This document shows, one piece after another, positions 52,484 through 61,855 of a stretch of DNA of 64,000 nt. The first letter of the stretch is position 1. Each line of letters opens with the position of its first letter. The stretch comes from JANLSO01 sp031362405 (GTDB lineage: Bacteria; Actinomycetota; Thermoleophilia; Miltoncostaeales; Miltoncostaeaceae): positions 16,921 through 80,920 of the forward strand of contig JANLSO010000056.1 in the NCBI GenBank assembly GCA_031362405.1, in the 5' to 3' direction. A program made the translations under genes and the position numbers. The notes below the pieces were generated by a model. The model was not told where the DNA came from. It did not search any database and saw nothing but the letters and a program-made list of their open reading frames with translations.

Positions 52484-53347
52484 ACCCCGGGATTCTACGC
52501 GTCCAGTGGCCCGAACCGAGAGAGATCGGAGTCACGGAAAGCGGTGGGGGGAGGTGTACGATCGCGCCCTGTTCTCGGGGCTGAAGGAGCCGGCATCTCT
52601 CACGACGACGCGTACCACCTCGGCAGTCTTGGTGATCTCATCGAGCGGCTCATCGACGGGTGGCAGATCGAGCACCTGCACTTCGCCGATGCATCGGAAC
52701 TCCCCGGCGCAAACGGCGGCGCCGCGGCGTTCGTCGCGTTGACCCAAAGCGATCAGCACGAGGGGCTCTACCTCGTCGATGACGGGCGCAGTCTGTCGCA
52801 CCGGACACTGCTGTCGATGTTCCGCGACCACCCGCACATCTGGAAGCACAAGACCGGCGCGGGCATCAGCGATCTCGTCAGCCGGCCGGTGCCTGAGACC
52901 GCGCCGCAGCTCGCCGAGCAGTGGGGGACCGTCGTCGAACCGTTTCCCGAGGCGCTGGTCTTCGCACCAACGACGCTCAAGGGGGTCGTTGCCGTCAACC
53001 AGACCCAGTCGCTCGACGGCACGACGATCACGATCACGAGCCTCGAGCGGTACGACGACGGTGCCCGGGCGCACTACCTGTGCCACGCCGCCGAGGCGCG
53101 CTCGCGCGAGCTCATGCGTGCCCTCGACGTGATCGCCGTCGACGGCGCCGGGCGCATGTACCGCGTCGCCACCGTGGGATCGGTGCAACACGGGGCGCGC
53201 ATCGAGGGTGTGCTGGCGATCGCCCCGGCGATTCCGGCGGATGTTCCCCTGATCACGATCACGGTGGGCACCATGGGCGGCGATGGCGCCGGAACGGGCC
53301 TGCCGGGCCCATGGGTGTTCCCGGTGCCGCTCACGCACAATCCATGA
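52472..53347 (+). CDS. Uncharacterised protein, first gene of the dgt-dnaG-rpoD cluster
   Basis: The longest frame gives 291 residues. The first 30-40 residues may not be translated, because the GTG at 52472 overlaps the divergent gene's start. GTG at 52544 is a good alternative. The body (HLGSLGDLIERLIDGWQIEH, FVALTQSDQHEGLYLVDDGR, LSHRTLLSMFRDHPHIW, ITSLERYDDGARAHYLCHAA) has no motif I recognise. A beta-rich C-terminus (GARIEGVLAIAPAIPADVPL) suggests a two-domain soluble protein. It overlaps dgt by ATGA, so it belongs to the housekeeping operon. Confidence 0.65.
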   Translation: MSIHTPGFYASSGPNRERSESRKAVGGGVRSRPVLGAEGAGISHDDAYHLGSLGDLIERLIDGWQIEHLHFADASELPGANGGAAAFVALTQSDQHEGLYLVDDGRSLSHRTLLSMFRDHPHIWKHKTGAGISDLVSRPVPETAPQLAEQWGTVVEPFPEALVFAPTTLKGVVAVNQTQSLDGTTITITSLERYDDGARAHYLCHAAEARSRELMRALDVIAVDGAGRMYRVATVGSVQHGARIEGVLAIAPAIPADVPLITITVGTMGGDGAGTGLPGPWVFPVPLTHNP

Positions 53348-54348
53348 CGGTCGAGGTGTTCGCGGTCGAGCCGCCGCTCGGGCCGCGTGCGGCCCTGGCC
53401 GAAAGCGCGGTGCGCGAGGTCGCGGAAAAGCCGTGCCCGTACCGGACGGCCTTCCAGCGTGACCGCGACCGCATCCTTCACAGCAAGGCGTTTCGTCGGC
53501 TCAAGCACAAGACCCAGGTCTTCGTCGCGCCCGAGGGCGACCACTACCGTACGCGTTTGACGCATACGCTGGAGGTCTCGGCGGTCGCACGCACGGTCGC
53601 TCGCGCACTGTCGCTCAACGAAGACCTTGTCGAGGCGATCGCCATGGGCCATGACCTCGGCCACGCACCGTTCGGTCACGCGGGCGAGCACGCCCTCGAC
53701 GACATCCTCAACGAACGGCTCGGCCGCCGGTTCCATCACAACGAGCAGAGCGTGCGCGTCGTCGAGGTGCTCGAGCGTGACGGGCAGGGCCTCAACCTCA
53801 CGGATGCCGTCCGCGACGGGATGCTGCACCACACCGGTTCCGGCCTTCCGCGCACGCTCGAAGGGCAGATCGTTCGGCTCGTCGACCGGATCGCCTACGT
53901 CAACCACGACATCGAAGACGCCGTGCGGGCAGGGGTGCTCGACCCCGCCGATCTCCCGGCCGGGGAGATCGCGATCCTCGGGCGCACGACGTCCGAGCGT
54001 CTGACGTGTCTGGTCGGCGACATCGTTGACGCCAGCCGTGATCGGGACGTGATCGGTCAGTCGCGCGAGGTCGGCCAGTCGTTTCTGCGCCTGCGTAGGT
54101 TCATGTTCCAGAACGTCTACCTCGCCCCACCGGCGAGCAGTGAATCCGGGCGTGCGCGAGGCGTCGTGCAGGCACTTTTCGCCTGGTACCTGGAGCACCC
54201 CGAGCACCTCCCCGCACGGCCCACCGGGAGCCTGCTCGTCGATGATGACGACGCCCGCCGCGCCGCCGACTTCGTCGCCGGGATGACCGATCGCTACGCG
54301 CTACGTGTCTACCGTCAGACCTTCATGCCCCGTGAAGGTCCGCTGTAG
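53344..54348 (+). CDS. dgt: Deoxyguanosinetriphosphate triphosphohydrolase-like protein (HD domain)
   Basis: A 334-residue HD-domain enzyme that splits dGTP (or other dNTPs) to the nucleoside and triphosphate. The landmarks are PYRTAFQRDRDRILHSKAFR, RLTHTLEVSAVARTVARAL (His ligand), AMGHDLGHAPFGHAGE (HD pair and following His), and LVDRIAYVNHDIEDAVRAG. It is the shorter bacterial 'dgt-like' group 2 form. ATG at 53344 overlaps the previous stop; its TAG shares one base with the dnaG GTG. Control of dNTP pools fits its place before the primase gene. Confidence 0.93.
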   Translation: MTVEVFAVEPPLGPRAALAESAVREVAEKPCPYRTAFQRDRDRILHSKAFRRLKHKTQVFVAPEGDHYRTRLTHTLEVSAVARTVARALSLNEDLVEAIAMGHDLGHAPFGHAGEHALDDILNERLGRRFHHNEQSVRVVEVLERDGQGLNLTDAVRDGMLHHTGSGLPRTLEGQIVRLVDRIAYVNHDIEDAVRAGVLDPADLPAGEIAILGRTTSERLTCLVGDIVDASRDRDVIGQSREVGQSFLRLRRFMFQNVYLAPPASSESGRARGVVQALFAWYLEHPEHLPARPTGSLLVDDDDARRAADFVAGMTDRYALRVYRQTFMPREGPL

Positions 54349-56081
54349 TGCCGCTGATCAGCCAGGAAAGCATCCGTGAGGTGCTTGCGACCGCCGACCT
54401 CGTCGACCTCGTGCGTGGCAGCGTACCGCTCAAGCGTGCCGGGGCTCGCTGGCAGGGTCGGTGCCCGTTTCACGACGAGCGCACGCCGTCGTTCAGCCTG
54501 ATCCCACCCGAGAACACGCGCTACTACTGCCACGGCTGCGGCGCGTCGGGCGACGCGGTCAACTGGATGATGGAGAAGGAGGGCGCCGGCACCTTCGTCG
54601 AGGCGATCGAGGCCCTCGCCGAGCGCTTCGGGGTCAGCCTGCGCTACGAGCAGGCCTCGCCTGAGGAGGAGGCCTCGCGGCAGGCCGCGTCGCGGCGCCA
54701 CGAGCTGCTCGCCCGCGCCGCCGCCTTCTACGCCGAGTACCTGTGGCGCGCCGATGAGGCCTCCGAGGCGCGGAAGTACCTTTGCGACCGTGGCTTCTCG
54801 GAGGAACTCGCGCGTCGATTCGATGTCGGGTTCTCACCGTCGGGCGGAACGATCCTCGCCGGTCGCGCGATCAAGCTCGGGTTCTCCCGCGACCAGCTCG
54901 TCGATAGCGGCCTTGCACGGCTGCGCGGTAGCCAGGCCACCGACTTCTTCCAGGGTCGGATCATGTTTCCGATCACCGATGCACGTCGCCGCGTCATCGG
55001 GTTCGGTGCCCGCACCCTCGACCCGAACGAGCGGGCCAAGTACGTCAACTCCCCCGAGGGGCCTCTCTTCAAGAAGCGCGAGGTGCTCTTTGGACTGGCC
55101 CAAGCTCGCCCCGCAGCGGCAAAGGCCGGCTGGTTGGTCGTCGTGGAGGGGTACACCGACGTGATGGCCCTTGTCGCGTCTGGCGTCGAGCAGGCCGTCG
55201 CCTGTATGGGAACCGCCCTGACGAGCGACCAACTGCGCCAGGCCGCGCGAGTCGCGCCCGAAGTGCGCCTTTGCTTCGATGCCGATGCGGCCGGCCAAAA
55301 GGCGGCATGGCGAAGCGCCGAGGCGGCCCGCGGCCTTCCCTTACGAATGGCGGCGATTCCGCTCCCCCCGGGTCGCGACCCAGGGGATATGGCGAAGACC
55401 CCCTTCGATCTTGCAGAACTTCGCCGTATCGGTGAGTCGATGGAGCCTTTGGTAACGTTCCTCATCGCTTCACGAGCATCGCAAGCGGGCGTCTCCCCAA
55501 CCGAGCGGGACCAGGCCAGGCAGGAGATCACCGATCTTCTCAGGGGCCTCCCCGACTCTATCGAGAAGGATGAGGGGGTTCGGTTGGCGGCAGGATTGCT
55601 TCAGCTGTCGCGGGGCATGCAAGAGCGCCTCTGGCAAGACGTTTACGGCCGCACCCGGACTTCACAGCCACGCGGTGATTCGGCGCCCACGCTCACGTCC
55701 CTTGGCCCGGAAGCCGCGCGCGAACGACGTCTTCTCACGCTCGCCGTAGCCCTGTCGAAAGAGGCGCCCGAGGTGCTCGCCGAGTTCCCCGTGGAGGCAA
55801 TGCGGGATCCGCAGCATCAGCGTGCGGTTGCGCTGCTGGCCGGAGGTGAGGCGCTCGAGCAGTGGCCCCCCGAGCTCGAGCAGCTCGCGGGTGCGCTTCG
55901 GGCAGGTGCGTCGATCGGTGAGCACAGCGTCGCCGAGTTTCGCGAGGCGTCGTACCGGGTTCAGCTTCCGTTGCTCGAGACGCGTGCACGCGAGCTGGGG
56001 ACAAAGGGCGACGACGCGGGCGCGCTGCGCCTGATCGACCTTATCCACCGGATTCGTGGCGCGCTCAGGGGCGAGGAATAG
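54348..56081 (+). CDS. dnaG: DNA primase
   Basis: A 577-residue primase that makes RNA primers on the lagging strand. It has the CHC2 zinc finger ([11 protein letters not shown] ... YYCHGCG; Cys, His, Cys, Cys at about 39-64), then the core with [38 protein letters not shown] and [20 protein letters not shown]. The TOPRIM motifs [13 protein letters not shown] and [15 protein letters not shown] are intact. The C-terminal helicase-binding part is divergent, as usual. The start GTG overlaps the dgt stop by one base, and its stop overlaps rpoD by one base. Confidence 0.96.
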   Translation: MPLISQESIREVLATADLVDLVRGSVPLKRAGARWQGRCPFHDERTPSFSLIPPENTRYYCHGCGASGDAVNWMMEKEGAGTFVEAIEALAERFGVSLRYEQASPEEEASRQAASRRHELLARAAAFYAEYLWRADEASEARKYLCDRGFSEELARRFDVGFSPSGGTILAGRAIKLGFSRDQLVDSGLARLRGSQATDFFQGRIMFPITDARRRVIGFGARTLDPNERAKYVNSPEGPLFKKREVLFGLAQARPAAAKAGWLVVVEGYTDVMALVASGVEQAVACMGTALTSDQLRQAARVAPEVRLCFDADAAGQKAAWRSAEAARGLPLRMAAIPLPPGRDPGDMAKTPFDLAELRRIGESMEPLVTFLIASRASQAGVSPTERDQARQEITDLLRGLPDSIEKDEGVRLAAGLLQLSRGMQERLWQDVYGRTRTSQPRGDSAPTLTSLGPEAARERRLLTLAVALSKEAPEVLAEFPVEAMRDPQHQRAVALLAGGEALEQWPPELEQLAGALRAGASIGEHSVAEFREASYRVQLPLLETRARELGTKGDDAGALRLIDLIHRIRGALRGEE

Positions 56082-57151
56082 TGGCGGTCGACTCCTCCGT
56101 CGCCGGTTTGGACGAGGTTCGCGCGCTCGTCGAGGAGGGCCGCGAGACCGGGGCCGTGCCGATCGCCCGCGTCGTGGATGTCGTGGAGGCCGTCGACCTT
56201 TCCGACGACCAGCAGGAGCGCCTGCTGCAGCTCTTGGCCGAACTCAACATCGAGGTTCTTCCCGAGGGAATCGAGCTCAGCCCCGACGCGATGCCCTCAC
56301 GACTTGACCTCTCGGTCAAGTCGCCGTCGAACGATCCGGTGCGGATGTACCTGCGCGAGATCGGGCGCGTGCCACTTCTCACCGCCGCCGAAGAGGTCTC
56401 GCTCGCCAAACGGATCGAGCGCAACGACCCCATGGCCAAGGCCGCACTGATCGAGGCGAATCTGCGTCTGGTCGTGTCGGTGGCCAAGCGCTACGTCGGA
56501 CGCGGTATGGCGTTCCTCGATCTCATCCAGGAGGGGAACCTGGGGCTGATGCGCGCGGTCGAGAAGTTCGACTACCGCAAGGGCTACAAGTTCTCGACGT
56601 ACGCGACGTGGTGGATCCGCCAGGCGATCACCCGCGCTATCGCCGATCAAGCCCGCACGATCCGCGTGCCGGTGCACATGGTCGAGACGATCAACCGCCT
56701 GTCACGGGTGCAGCGCCAACTGCTCCAAGACTTCGGCCGCGAGCCGACCATCGCCGAGATCGCCGCCGAGATGGAGGTCACGCCCGAGAGGGTACGCGAG
56801 ATCCAAAAGGTCGCGCAAGAACCTGTCTCACTGGAAACCCCTGTGGGGGAAGACGACGACTCCGAGCTCGGAGACCTGATCGAGGACCAGGGGTTCACCG
56901 GCCCCGCCGAGGAAGTCTCGCGTCGCCTACGTCGCGAAGACCTCGATGACATCCTCCGGCAGCTCTCGCATCGCGAACGCAAGGTGTTGGAACTCCGGTT
57001 CGGCCTCAAGGGCGAGGATCCGCGCACGCTCGAAGAGGTTGGTCAGCGCTTTGGTGTGACGCGCGAGCGCATCCGTCAGATCGAGGCGAAGACCCTCACC
57101 AAACTGCAGGGGTATCGGGATTCCCAGCGGCTCAGGGAGTTTCTGGACTGA
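56081..57151 (+). CDS. rpoD: Primary sigma factor RpoD (sigma-70)
   Basis: A 356-residue sigma factor. A short region 1.1-like N-terminus is followed by region 1.2 ([20 protein letters not shown]) and 2.1-2.4 ([40 protein letters not shown]). Region 3 follows ([18 protein letters not shown]) and then 4.2 ([20 protein letters not shown]). The large non-conserved insert of proteobacterial RpoD is absent, as in most Gram-positive proteins. It follows dnaG by a one-base stop/start overlap, the classic macromolecular-synthesis arrangement. It ends 3 bases before the stop of a convergent hypothetical gene. Confidence 0.97.
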   Translation: MAVDSSVAGLDEVRALVEEGRETGAVPIARVVDVVEAVDLSDDQQERLLQLLAELNIEVLPEGIELSPDAMPSRLDLSVKSPSNDPVRMYLREIGRVPLLTAAEEVSLAKRIERNDPMAKAALIEANLRLVVSVAKRYVGRGMAFLDLIQEGNLGLMRAVEKFDYRKGYKFSTYATWWIRQAITRAIADQARTIRVPVHMVETINRLSRVQRQLLQDFGREPTIAEIAAEMEVTPERVREIQKVAQEPVSLETPVGEDDDSELGDLIEDQGFTGPAEEVSRRLRREDLDDILRQLSHRERKVLELRFGLKGEDPRTLEEVGQRFGVTRERIRQIEAKTLTKLQGYRDSQRLREFLD

Positions 57152-57154
57152 CCC

Positions 57155-57637
57155 TCAGGTAGGCGGGCGCACCAGGCCGAGGGCGCGCGCCTCACGCCGG
57201 TTGCCGTTGATCTGCAGCACGCACGTCGCGCGAACTTCGATGGCGCCCGAGTGCTCCTCGGGCCGCCGGGTGGGCGGGCCCAACCACAGCATTTCCGGTG
57301 ACGGACCCAGCAGCGCCGCCCGCTGACCCCAGACCAGCACTCGGCTGAGCGCAAGGGCTCCCGCACTCACCGCGTTCCGGCGACGCCTGCGTGCGACGTA
57401 TGCCTGGTGTGCGGCGAGGCATGCCGCAAGGGTGATCCCATCGGGCTCGCCATCGCGTTCGAGTGTAAGGCCGACGAGAACGGCAGACGGCTCGTCCGGC
57501 TGCGCCGCCATCAGCGCGGGGCGCAACCGGTCGAGCTGGATGGCAACGGCGAGGCCGATCGCCTCGGCCGCTCCGCGGAGCTCCGCGTCGATCTCGGCGA
57601 CACGGGCGGCGCCAGCATCATCGAGCGACAAGCCCAT
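57155..57637 (-). CDS. Hypothetical protein
   Basis: A 160-residue protein of unknown family. It has an N-terminal helical part (RVAEIDAELRGAAEAIGLAV) and a positively charged central stretch (YVARRRRRNAVSAGALALS). Its C-terminal third resembles a small beta domain (RATCVLQINGNRREARALGL). No active-site pattern was seen. It is convergent with rpoD, and the 48-residue protein at 57649 lies just upstream in the same direction, so both are probably co-transcribed. Confidence 0.6.
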   Translation of the reverse strand: MGLSLDDAGAARVAEIDAELRGAAEAIGLAVAIQLDRLRPALMAAQPDEPSAVLVGLTLERDGEPDGITLAACLAAHQAYVARRRRRNAVSAGALALSRVLVWGQRAALLGPSPEMLWLGPPTRRPEEHSGAIEVRATCVLQINGNRREARALGLVRPPT

Positions 57638-57648
57638 GGTGCTTCCCG

Positions 57649-57798
57649 CTACGCGGCGGCGGCGGCGTCCGAGTTCGCGGTCGTTTCCTCGGCGGGTGCC
57701 TCGGTGAACACGAACTCGTCGGGCTCGCCACCAAGCCGGTCCTTCACAAGCCAGTACACGAGGGCGCCGAGTCCGATCAGCACGATCAACTTCTTCAT
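57649..57798 (-). CDS. Small single-helix membrane protein
   Basis: A 49-residue protein, MKKLIVLIGLGALVYWLVKD followed by RLGGEPDEFVFTEAPAEE and a short Ala-rich end. It has one N-terminal hydrophobic helix and an acidic cytosolic or external tail. The GEPDEFVFTE phrase looks conserved in related actinobacterial small proteins, but I can give no function. AGGACCGTGCTG lies just before the ATG at 57798 and provides an adequate ribosome site. Confidence 0.65.
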   Translation of the reverse strand: MKKLIVLIGLGALVYWLVKDRLGGEPDEFVFTEAPAEETTANSDAAAAA

Positions 57799-57892
57799 CA
57801 GCACGGTCCTTCGTCTCGGGGACTCATCAGGCGGCAACCGTATCGCATACCTCGGTCGTCAGCCACGACTCGACGGGCCGCGCCGACAAGCG

Positions 57893-58891
57893 TCAGCGCG
57901 TCTCCAGGCCGTCAGCGCCGACCGCGAGCACGATCTTGCCGATCGGATCGTCTGCCTCGAGAAGGCGATGTGCCTCGCCGGCACGCGATAGCGGCAGCAT
58001 GTCGTGGATCACGGGCACGAGGCGACCGTCGGCGAAGCGGGGAAGACCCCATTCAGCGAAGCTTGCGACGAGAGCCGCCTTTTCATCTACCGGCCGTGCA
58101 CGCAGGGTGCTGGCGATAATCGTGGCGCGCTTGGCGAGAAGGGCGGAGAGGTCGATGTCGATGCGCGACCCGCCGACCATCCCGATCAGGCAGATGCGGC
58201 CGTTCATTGCCAGGGCGCGGAGGTTCTCGGCCCAGTACGACGCCCCGACCAGATCAATGATGATGTCGGCGCCGTGGCCCTCGGTGATCGCGAGAACGCG
58301 ATCCGCGAAGTCTGCTCCGGCCGGAACGACCACGTGGTCGCACATTTCGGCGATAAGCTCGGCTTTGGCGGCCGAACGTGTCGTGGCGATCGTGCGAGCG
58401 CCACGTTCGCGGGCGATCTGGAGCGCGGCCGTGCCGACACCGCTGGCTCCCGCGTGCACCAAGACCCAGTCGCCGGGCTCGGCCGGTGCCTGCCTGCCCA
58501 GTGCCTGCCAGGCCGTGAGGAACACCTCGGGGATTGCCGCGGCAAGAATCCACGTGAAGCGCTCGGGGATGGCAAGGAGTTGCCCTGCCGGGACGGCCAC
58601 GAGCTCGGCATAGCCTCCCCCGGCGAGCAGCGCCATCACCCGGTCTCCCACCGCCCAGCCGACCACGTCCGGGCCGACCGCCTCGATCACCCCGGCGGCC
58701 TCCAGACCCAGCACGTCGGTTGAACCCGGCGGGGGCGGGTAGCTGCCCTGACGCTGCATGGCGTCGGCGCGATTGACCGCCGTCGCCCGCACGCGCACGA
58801 GCACCTCTCCCGCCATCGGAACCGGATCGTCGCGATCGACGATCTGAAGTACGTCGGGTCCGCCGGGCTGGGTTGCGATGACCGCCTTCAT
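57893..58891 (-). CDS. NAD(P)H-quinone oxidoreductase, PIG3/zeta-crystallin type (MDR superfamily)
   Basis: A 332-residue medium-chain reductase without the structural zinc loop. It begins MKAVIATQPGGPDVLQIVDR. The domain then shows VRVRATAVNRADAMQRQGSY, LGLEAAGVIEAVGPDV, and AIPEVFLTAWQALG. The NADPH-binding GASGVGTAALQIA and the TIATTRSAAK loop follow. TAVNRADxxQR is the signature of the TP53I3/PIG3-like quinone reductases. Its ATG overlaps the stop of the SRPBCC gene by ATGA. The substrate is probably a quinone or other alpha,beta-unsaturated carbonyl compound. Confidence 0.92.
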   Translation of the reverse strand: MKAVIATQPGGPDVLQIVDRDDPVPMAGEVLVRVRATAVNRADAMQRQGSYPPPPGSTDVLGLEAAGVIEAVGPDVVGWAVGDRVMALLAGGGYAELVAVPAGQLLAIPERFTWILAAAIPEVFLTAWQALGRQAPAEPGDWVLVHAGASGVGTAALQIARERGARTIATTRSAAKAELIAEMCDHVVVPAGADFADRVLAITEGHGADIIIDLVGASYWAENLRALAMNGRICLIGMVGGSRIDIDLSALLAKRATIIASTLRARPVDEKAALVASFAEWGLPRFADGRLVPVIHDMLPLSRAGEAHRLLEADDPIGKIVLAVGADGLETR

Positions 58892-59370
58892 GAGGTCGGT
58901 CGGTTGGGACCTTCGAACAGGCGCTTCGTCTTGGCGTGGCGCTCGGCGAACATCCCGGCGAGCTGGCGGCGCACGAAGATGCGATCGACCAAGCGCCCGA
59001 GAGGGCCGAAGGGCAGGGCATAGGTGATGTGATCGGTCATACGCGTGCGCCCCTCCCCGAGCGGTTCGAACCGGTGCTCATGCGACCATCGCGCAAAGGG
59101 CGACTTCTCGGCAATGTCGGTGACCAGACGATCCTCGATCAACGCCCCGACACGCACGCGCCAGGTTTGCGCGATCGGCATGGGGGGTTGGCGCACCTTC
59201 AGGGTGATCACCGACCCCACCGACACGGGGAAGTCACCCTCGATGGCGAGAAAGGTTGCGGCGTCGGGTGAGATGAGCGGTGCGTTACGAGTGTCGAGAT
59301 GGAACCGCCACATCAGGTCGGCGGGAGCGTCGATCTCAACGGAACGCTGAAAGACGGAGTCAGAAGGCAT
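58888..59370 (-). CDS. SRPBCC (START-like) family protein
   Basis: A 160-residue helix-grip protein: FQRSVEIDAPADLMWRFHLD at the start, NAPLISPDAATFLAIEG, FARWSHEHRFEPLGEGRTRM, TDHITYALPFGPLGRLVDRI, ending with the long helix (FVRRQLAGMFAERHAKTKRL). The hydrophobic pocket of this fold binds small lipids or cofactors. ATG at 59370 is chosen because the first strand begins 7 residues later. It shares ATGA with the quinone reductase and may supply or sense its substrate. Palindrome F lies 67 bases upstream of its start. Confidence 0.85.
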   Translation of the reverse strand: MPSDSVFQRSVEIDAPADLMWRFHLDTRNAPLISPDAATFLAIEGDFPVSVGSVITLKVRQPPMPIAQTWRVRVGALIEDRLVTDIAEKSPFARWSHEHRFEPLGEGRTRMTDHITYALPFGPLGRLVDRIFVRRQLAGMFAERHAKTKRLFEGPNRPTS

Positions 59371-59436
59371 ACACGCAATCCTGGACTCTTCCGCGGACGT
59401 CCGCGAGGGGTACCGCGGGCCGACAGGTTGCTGTTT

Positions 59437-59477
59437 GCCATGCACAGATCGGTGCCCGGCACCGATCGGTGCATGGC
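59437..59477. repeat. Palindromic repeat F (type II arms)
   Basis: A 41-bp inverted repeat centred on C59457, core GGTGCC-C-GGCACC, arms GCCATGCACAGATC with one A/G mismatch. It lies in the 5' region between the SRPBCC gene (minus) and an AAA-ATPase fragment (plus). Open frames through it on each strand would read HRSVPGTD, as in copy A. Confidence 0.9.
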
Positions 59478-59549
59478 TGTGGCGGAGCGCGCCGTGACGG
59501 TAGCCCGCGCGCCCGACCGAGCACGTCGGTACGGTCTGGCGGTAGCAAA

Positions 59550-59904
59550 ATGCCGTTCGCCGTCGACCGCGACGCGATCCGTGCGCGCAGCGTCCGGCTC
59601 GACTCCGCCGTGGCGGAGCTGAAATTGGTTTTCGTGGGTATCGATGGCGTCGTCGACGAGCTCGTCGACGCGATGCGTGTCTGGTACCTCATGCCCGAGG
59701 TCCTCACCCGCCCGGTGATCGTGAACCTCTGGGGAATGACCGGCGTCGGCAAGACCGACATACCACCGAGGCCCCGCGCGCGGCCGGCAGCCTTGCCTCG
59801 GGAGACGGTTCGGGAGATCCTCGAACGCCACGGGATCACCGCCGAGGTCAGCCACCGAGGGGCACCTGCACCTGCCGAGCTACGAGAAGCACCTCGGGGG
59901 CTGA
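59550..59904 (+). pseudogene. AAA-type ATPase remnant (N-terminal start and C-terminal end only)
   Basis: ATG at 59550 opens MPFAVDRDAIRARSVRLDSA and continues VFVGIDGVVDELVDAMRVWY, RPVIVNLWGMTGVGKTD. GMTGVGKTD is a Walker A motif, and the preceding phrase is typical of an AAA-family ATPase. The sequence after the motif is unrelated (IPPRPRARP), and then a typical C-terminal end returns (RETVREILERHGITAEVSHR). One frame change later it reads GHLHLPSYEKHLGG and stops at 59904. The ATPase core with Walker B and sensors is deleted, so this is a decayed gene. Confidence 0.65.
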
Positions 59905-59961
59905 CCCGCCTGAGCCTGGAGCCTTTGTCAAGTCGGTGGCGGTTGGCGCCGATTAGTAGGG

Positions 59962-61755
59962 GTGTCCACACAGCCGTCGATCCATCCTCAAACAACGGGG
60001 ATGCAGCTCACTCACCCCGCGGCCGGCTCGTCGGCGGGGGAGCTCGAACGTCTGAGGGCCGAGAATGCAGCCCTTCTCATGGCGTTCGAGCAGCTGCCAC
60101 ATGGGCTGAGCACGTTTGACGGTGCGGACCGGTTGGTGCTCGCCAACCCGAAGTTCGCGGAGATCTGGGAACTGCCCGAACATGTCACCGTTCCGGGCAC
60201 GACCTTTGCCGAGATCATGGCCGCGACCAAGGGCCGTGAGGCCGAGTGGAGCCGCAGTCAGCCACCGCTCGAGGCCGGCATCGGCGGCGTGCGGCGGCGC
60301 GAGTGGGCGATGGATGACGGACGGACGATCGAGACCCACGTCGCTCGCCTCGCCGATGGCGCAGCGGTCGCGCTCCACGAGGACGTCACCGAGAAGCGGC
60401 AGGCCGAGGCGCGGATCAATTTTCTCGCACGGCACGACGAGCTCACCGGGCTCCCGAACCGCCACGCGGCGCGTGAAGGGTTGGAACGGCTGCTGGACGG
60501 CGGGGCCGCAACGGGCGACCTCGCCGTCCTGTACCTCGACCTCGATCGTTTCAAGGCGGTCAACGACACGCTGGGGCATTCCGCAGGAGACCTTCTTCTT
60601 CGCCACGTCGCCGACCGACTGACGCGCTGTGTGCGCGGGACCGACCTCGTCGCGCGGCTGGGAGGCGATGAATTCGTTCTCCTGCAGGTCGGCGCCGCGC
60701 AGCCGAACAGCTCGACGGTGCTCGCACGCCGGGTGATCGCGATCCTCAGCCAGCCCTTTGATCTCGACGGTCACCACGTCCACATCGGTACCAGCGTCGG
60801 CATCGCCGTCGCCCCGTTTGATGGCGCTACCCCCGACGCCCTCATGAAGTGCGCCGATCTTGCGCTCTACCGCGCCAAAGGCGACGGCCGCGGCGTTCTC
60901 CGCTACTTCGAACCGTCGATGAACGTCGCGATCGAGACACGCCGGGCGCTCGAGGCCGACCTTCGCGAGGCGGTCGAACGTGGGGAGTTCGAGCTGCGCT
61001 ACCAACCGCAGGTCGATGTGATCACGCGCAAGGTGACCGGGGTCGAGGCGCTCGTTCGCTGGCATCATCCGGTCCGTGGCATCATCTCCCCGGCCGAGTT
61101 CATTCCGCTCGCCGAGGAAACCGGTTTGATCGTGCCGATCGGACGGTGGGTGCTCGAGCAGGCGTGTCGTGAGGTGGCGGGGTGGCCGGGAACCGTGCGG
61201 GTTGCGGTCAATCTGTCGGTGACCCAGTTCATACAGGGGTCGATCCTCAGCGACGTGGAGATCGCGCTCGATAGCGCGGGTCTTGACCCCGGTCGTCTCG
61301 AAATCGAGATCACCGAGTCGGTGATGATGCGCGACCATGCCCGCTCGCTTGCGCTGCTCCAAGAGCTACGGCGCCGCGGTGTGAGGGTTGCGATGGACGA
61401 CTTCGGCACCGGGTATTCGTCGCTGAGCTATCTGCGCAGCTTCTCGTTCGACCGCATCAAGATCGACCGCTCGTTCGTCAGGGATATCGAGGTCAGCCCG
61501 AACGCCCAGGCGATCGTCCGAGCCATCACCGTCCTTGGGGAGAGCCTCGGAATGTCGGTGACCGTCGAGGGCGTCGAGACCGCAGGCCAGCTCGACGCCG
61601 TGCGCCGCGCGGGCTGTGCCGAGATCCAGGGGTACCTCTTCAGCACCCCGCGTCCCGCCGCGGAGATCGCGGCGATCGTCGCGGGGGGTATCGATCCCTA
61701 CCTGCTCACGCTCTTCGAGCGGCCCATCGCCGAGTCAAGAGCGCCGATTGAGTAG
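59962..61755 (+). CDS. PAS-GGDEF-EAL protein (cyclic-di-GMP synthase/phosphodiesterase)
   Basis: A 597-residue soluble signalling protein. A coiled N-terminus ([19 protein letters not shown]) leads into a PAS domain ([20 protein letters not shown]), then a GGDEF domain with the intact active site [10 protein letters not shown] (near 232) and metal motif [12 protein letters not shown]. An EAL domain follows, with [27 protein letters not shown] and TVEGVET. Both halves look catalytic. No transmembrane sensor is present. GTG at 59962 is used; ATG at 60001 is possible. Since c-di-GMP often controls exopolysaccharides, it may act on the locus at 20.7-47.3 kb, but that is inference. Confidence 0.93.
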   Translation: MSTQPSIHPQTTGMQLTHPAAGSSAGELERLRAENAALLMAFEQLPHGLSTFDGADRLVLANPKFAEIWELPEHVTVPGTTFAEIMAATKGREAEWSRSQPPLEAGIGGVRRREWAMDDGRTIETHVARLADGAAVALHEDVTEKRQAEARINFLARHDELTGLPNRHAAREGLERLLDGGAATGDLAVLYLDLDRFKAVNDTLGHSAGDLLLRHVADRLTRCVRGTDLVARLGGDEFVLLQVGAAQPNSSTVLARRVIAILSQPFDLDGHHVHIGTSVGIAVAPFDGATPDALMKCADLALYRAKGDGRGVLRYFEPSMNVAIETRRALEADLREAVERGEFELRYQPQVDVITRKVTGVEALVRWHHPVRGIISPAEFIPLAEETGLIVPIGRWVLEQACREVAGWPGTVRVAVNLSVTQFIQGSILSDVEIALDSAGLDPGRLEIEITESVMMRDHARSLALLQELRRRGVRVAMDDFGTGYSSLSYLRSFSFDRIKIDRSFVRDIEVSPNAQAIVRAITVLGESLGMSVTVEGVETAGQLDAVRRAGCAEIQGYLFSTPRPAAEIAAIVAGGIDPYLLTLFERPIAESRAPIE

Positions 61756-61835
61756 GGACGGGGGGAGTCGAACCCCCACGGGGTTTCCCCCAACGGTGTT
61801 TGAGACCGTCGCGTCTGCCATTCCGCCACGTCCCC
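61753..61835 (-). tRNA. tRNA-Leu (anticodon CAA)
   Basis: An 83-base class II tRNA read on the minus strand. The acceptor stem is GGGGACG (61835-61829) paired with CGTCCCT, ending in a G1-U72 pair. GGCGGAATGGCAGACGC follows as the D arm, then the anticodon stem ACGGT/ACCGT with loop CTCAAAC and anticodon CAA. A long variable arm and the T arm GGGGGTTCGACTCCCCC complete it. The discriminator is A, as expected for Leu. CCA is not encoded. The gene is convergent with the GGDEF/EAL gene and lies 20 bases after the malic enzyme stop. Confidence 0.95.
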
Positions 61836-61855
61836 TCAGGAGGGGATCGTAGCGA

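Noticed and set aside
59953..61362. A minus-strand frame opposite the GGDEF/EAL gene
   Set aside because: The plus-strand protein has complete GGDEF and EAL motifs; the minus product matches nothing.
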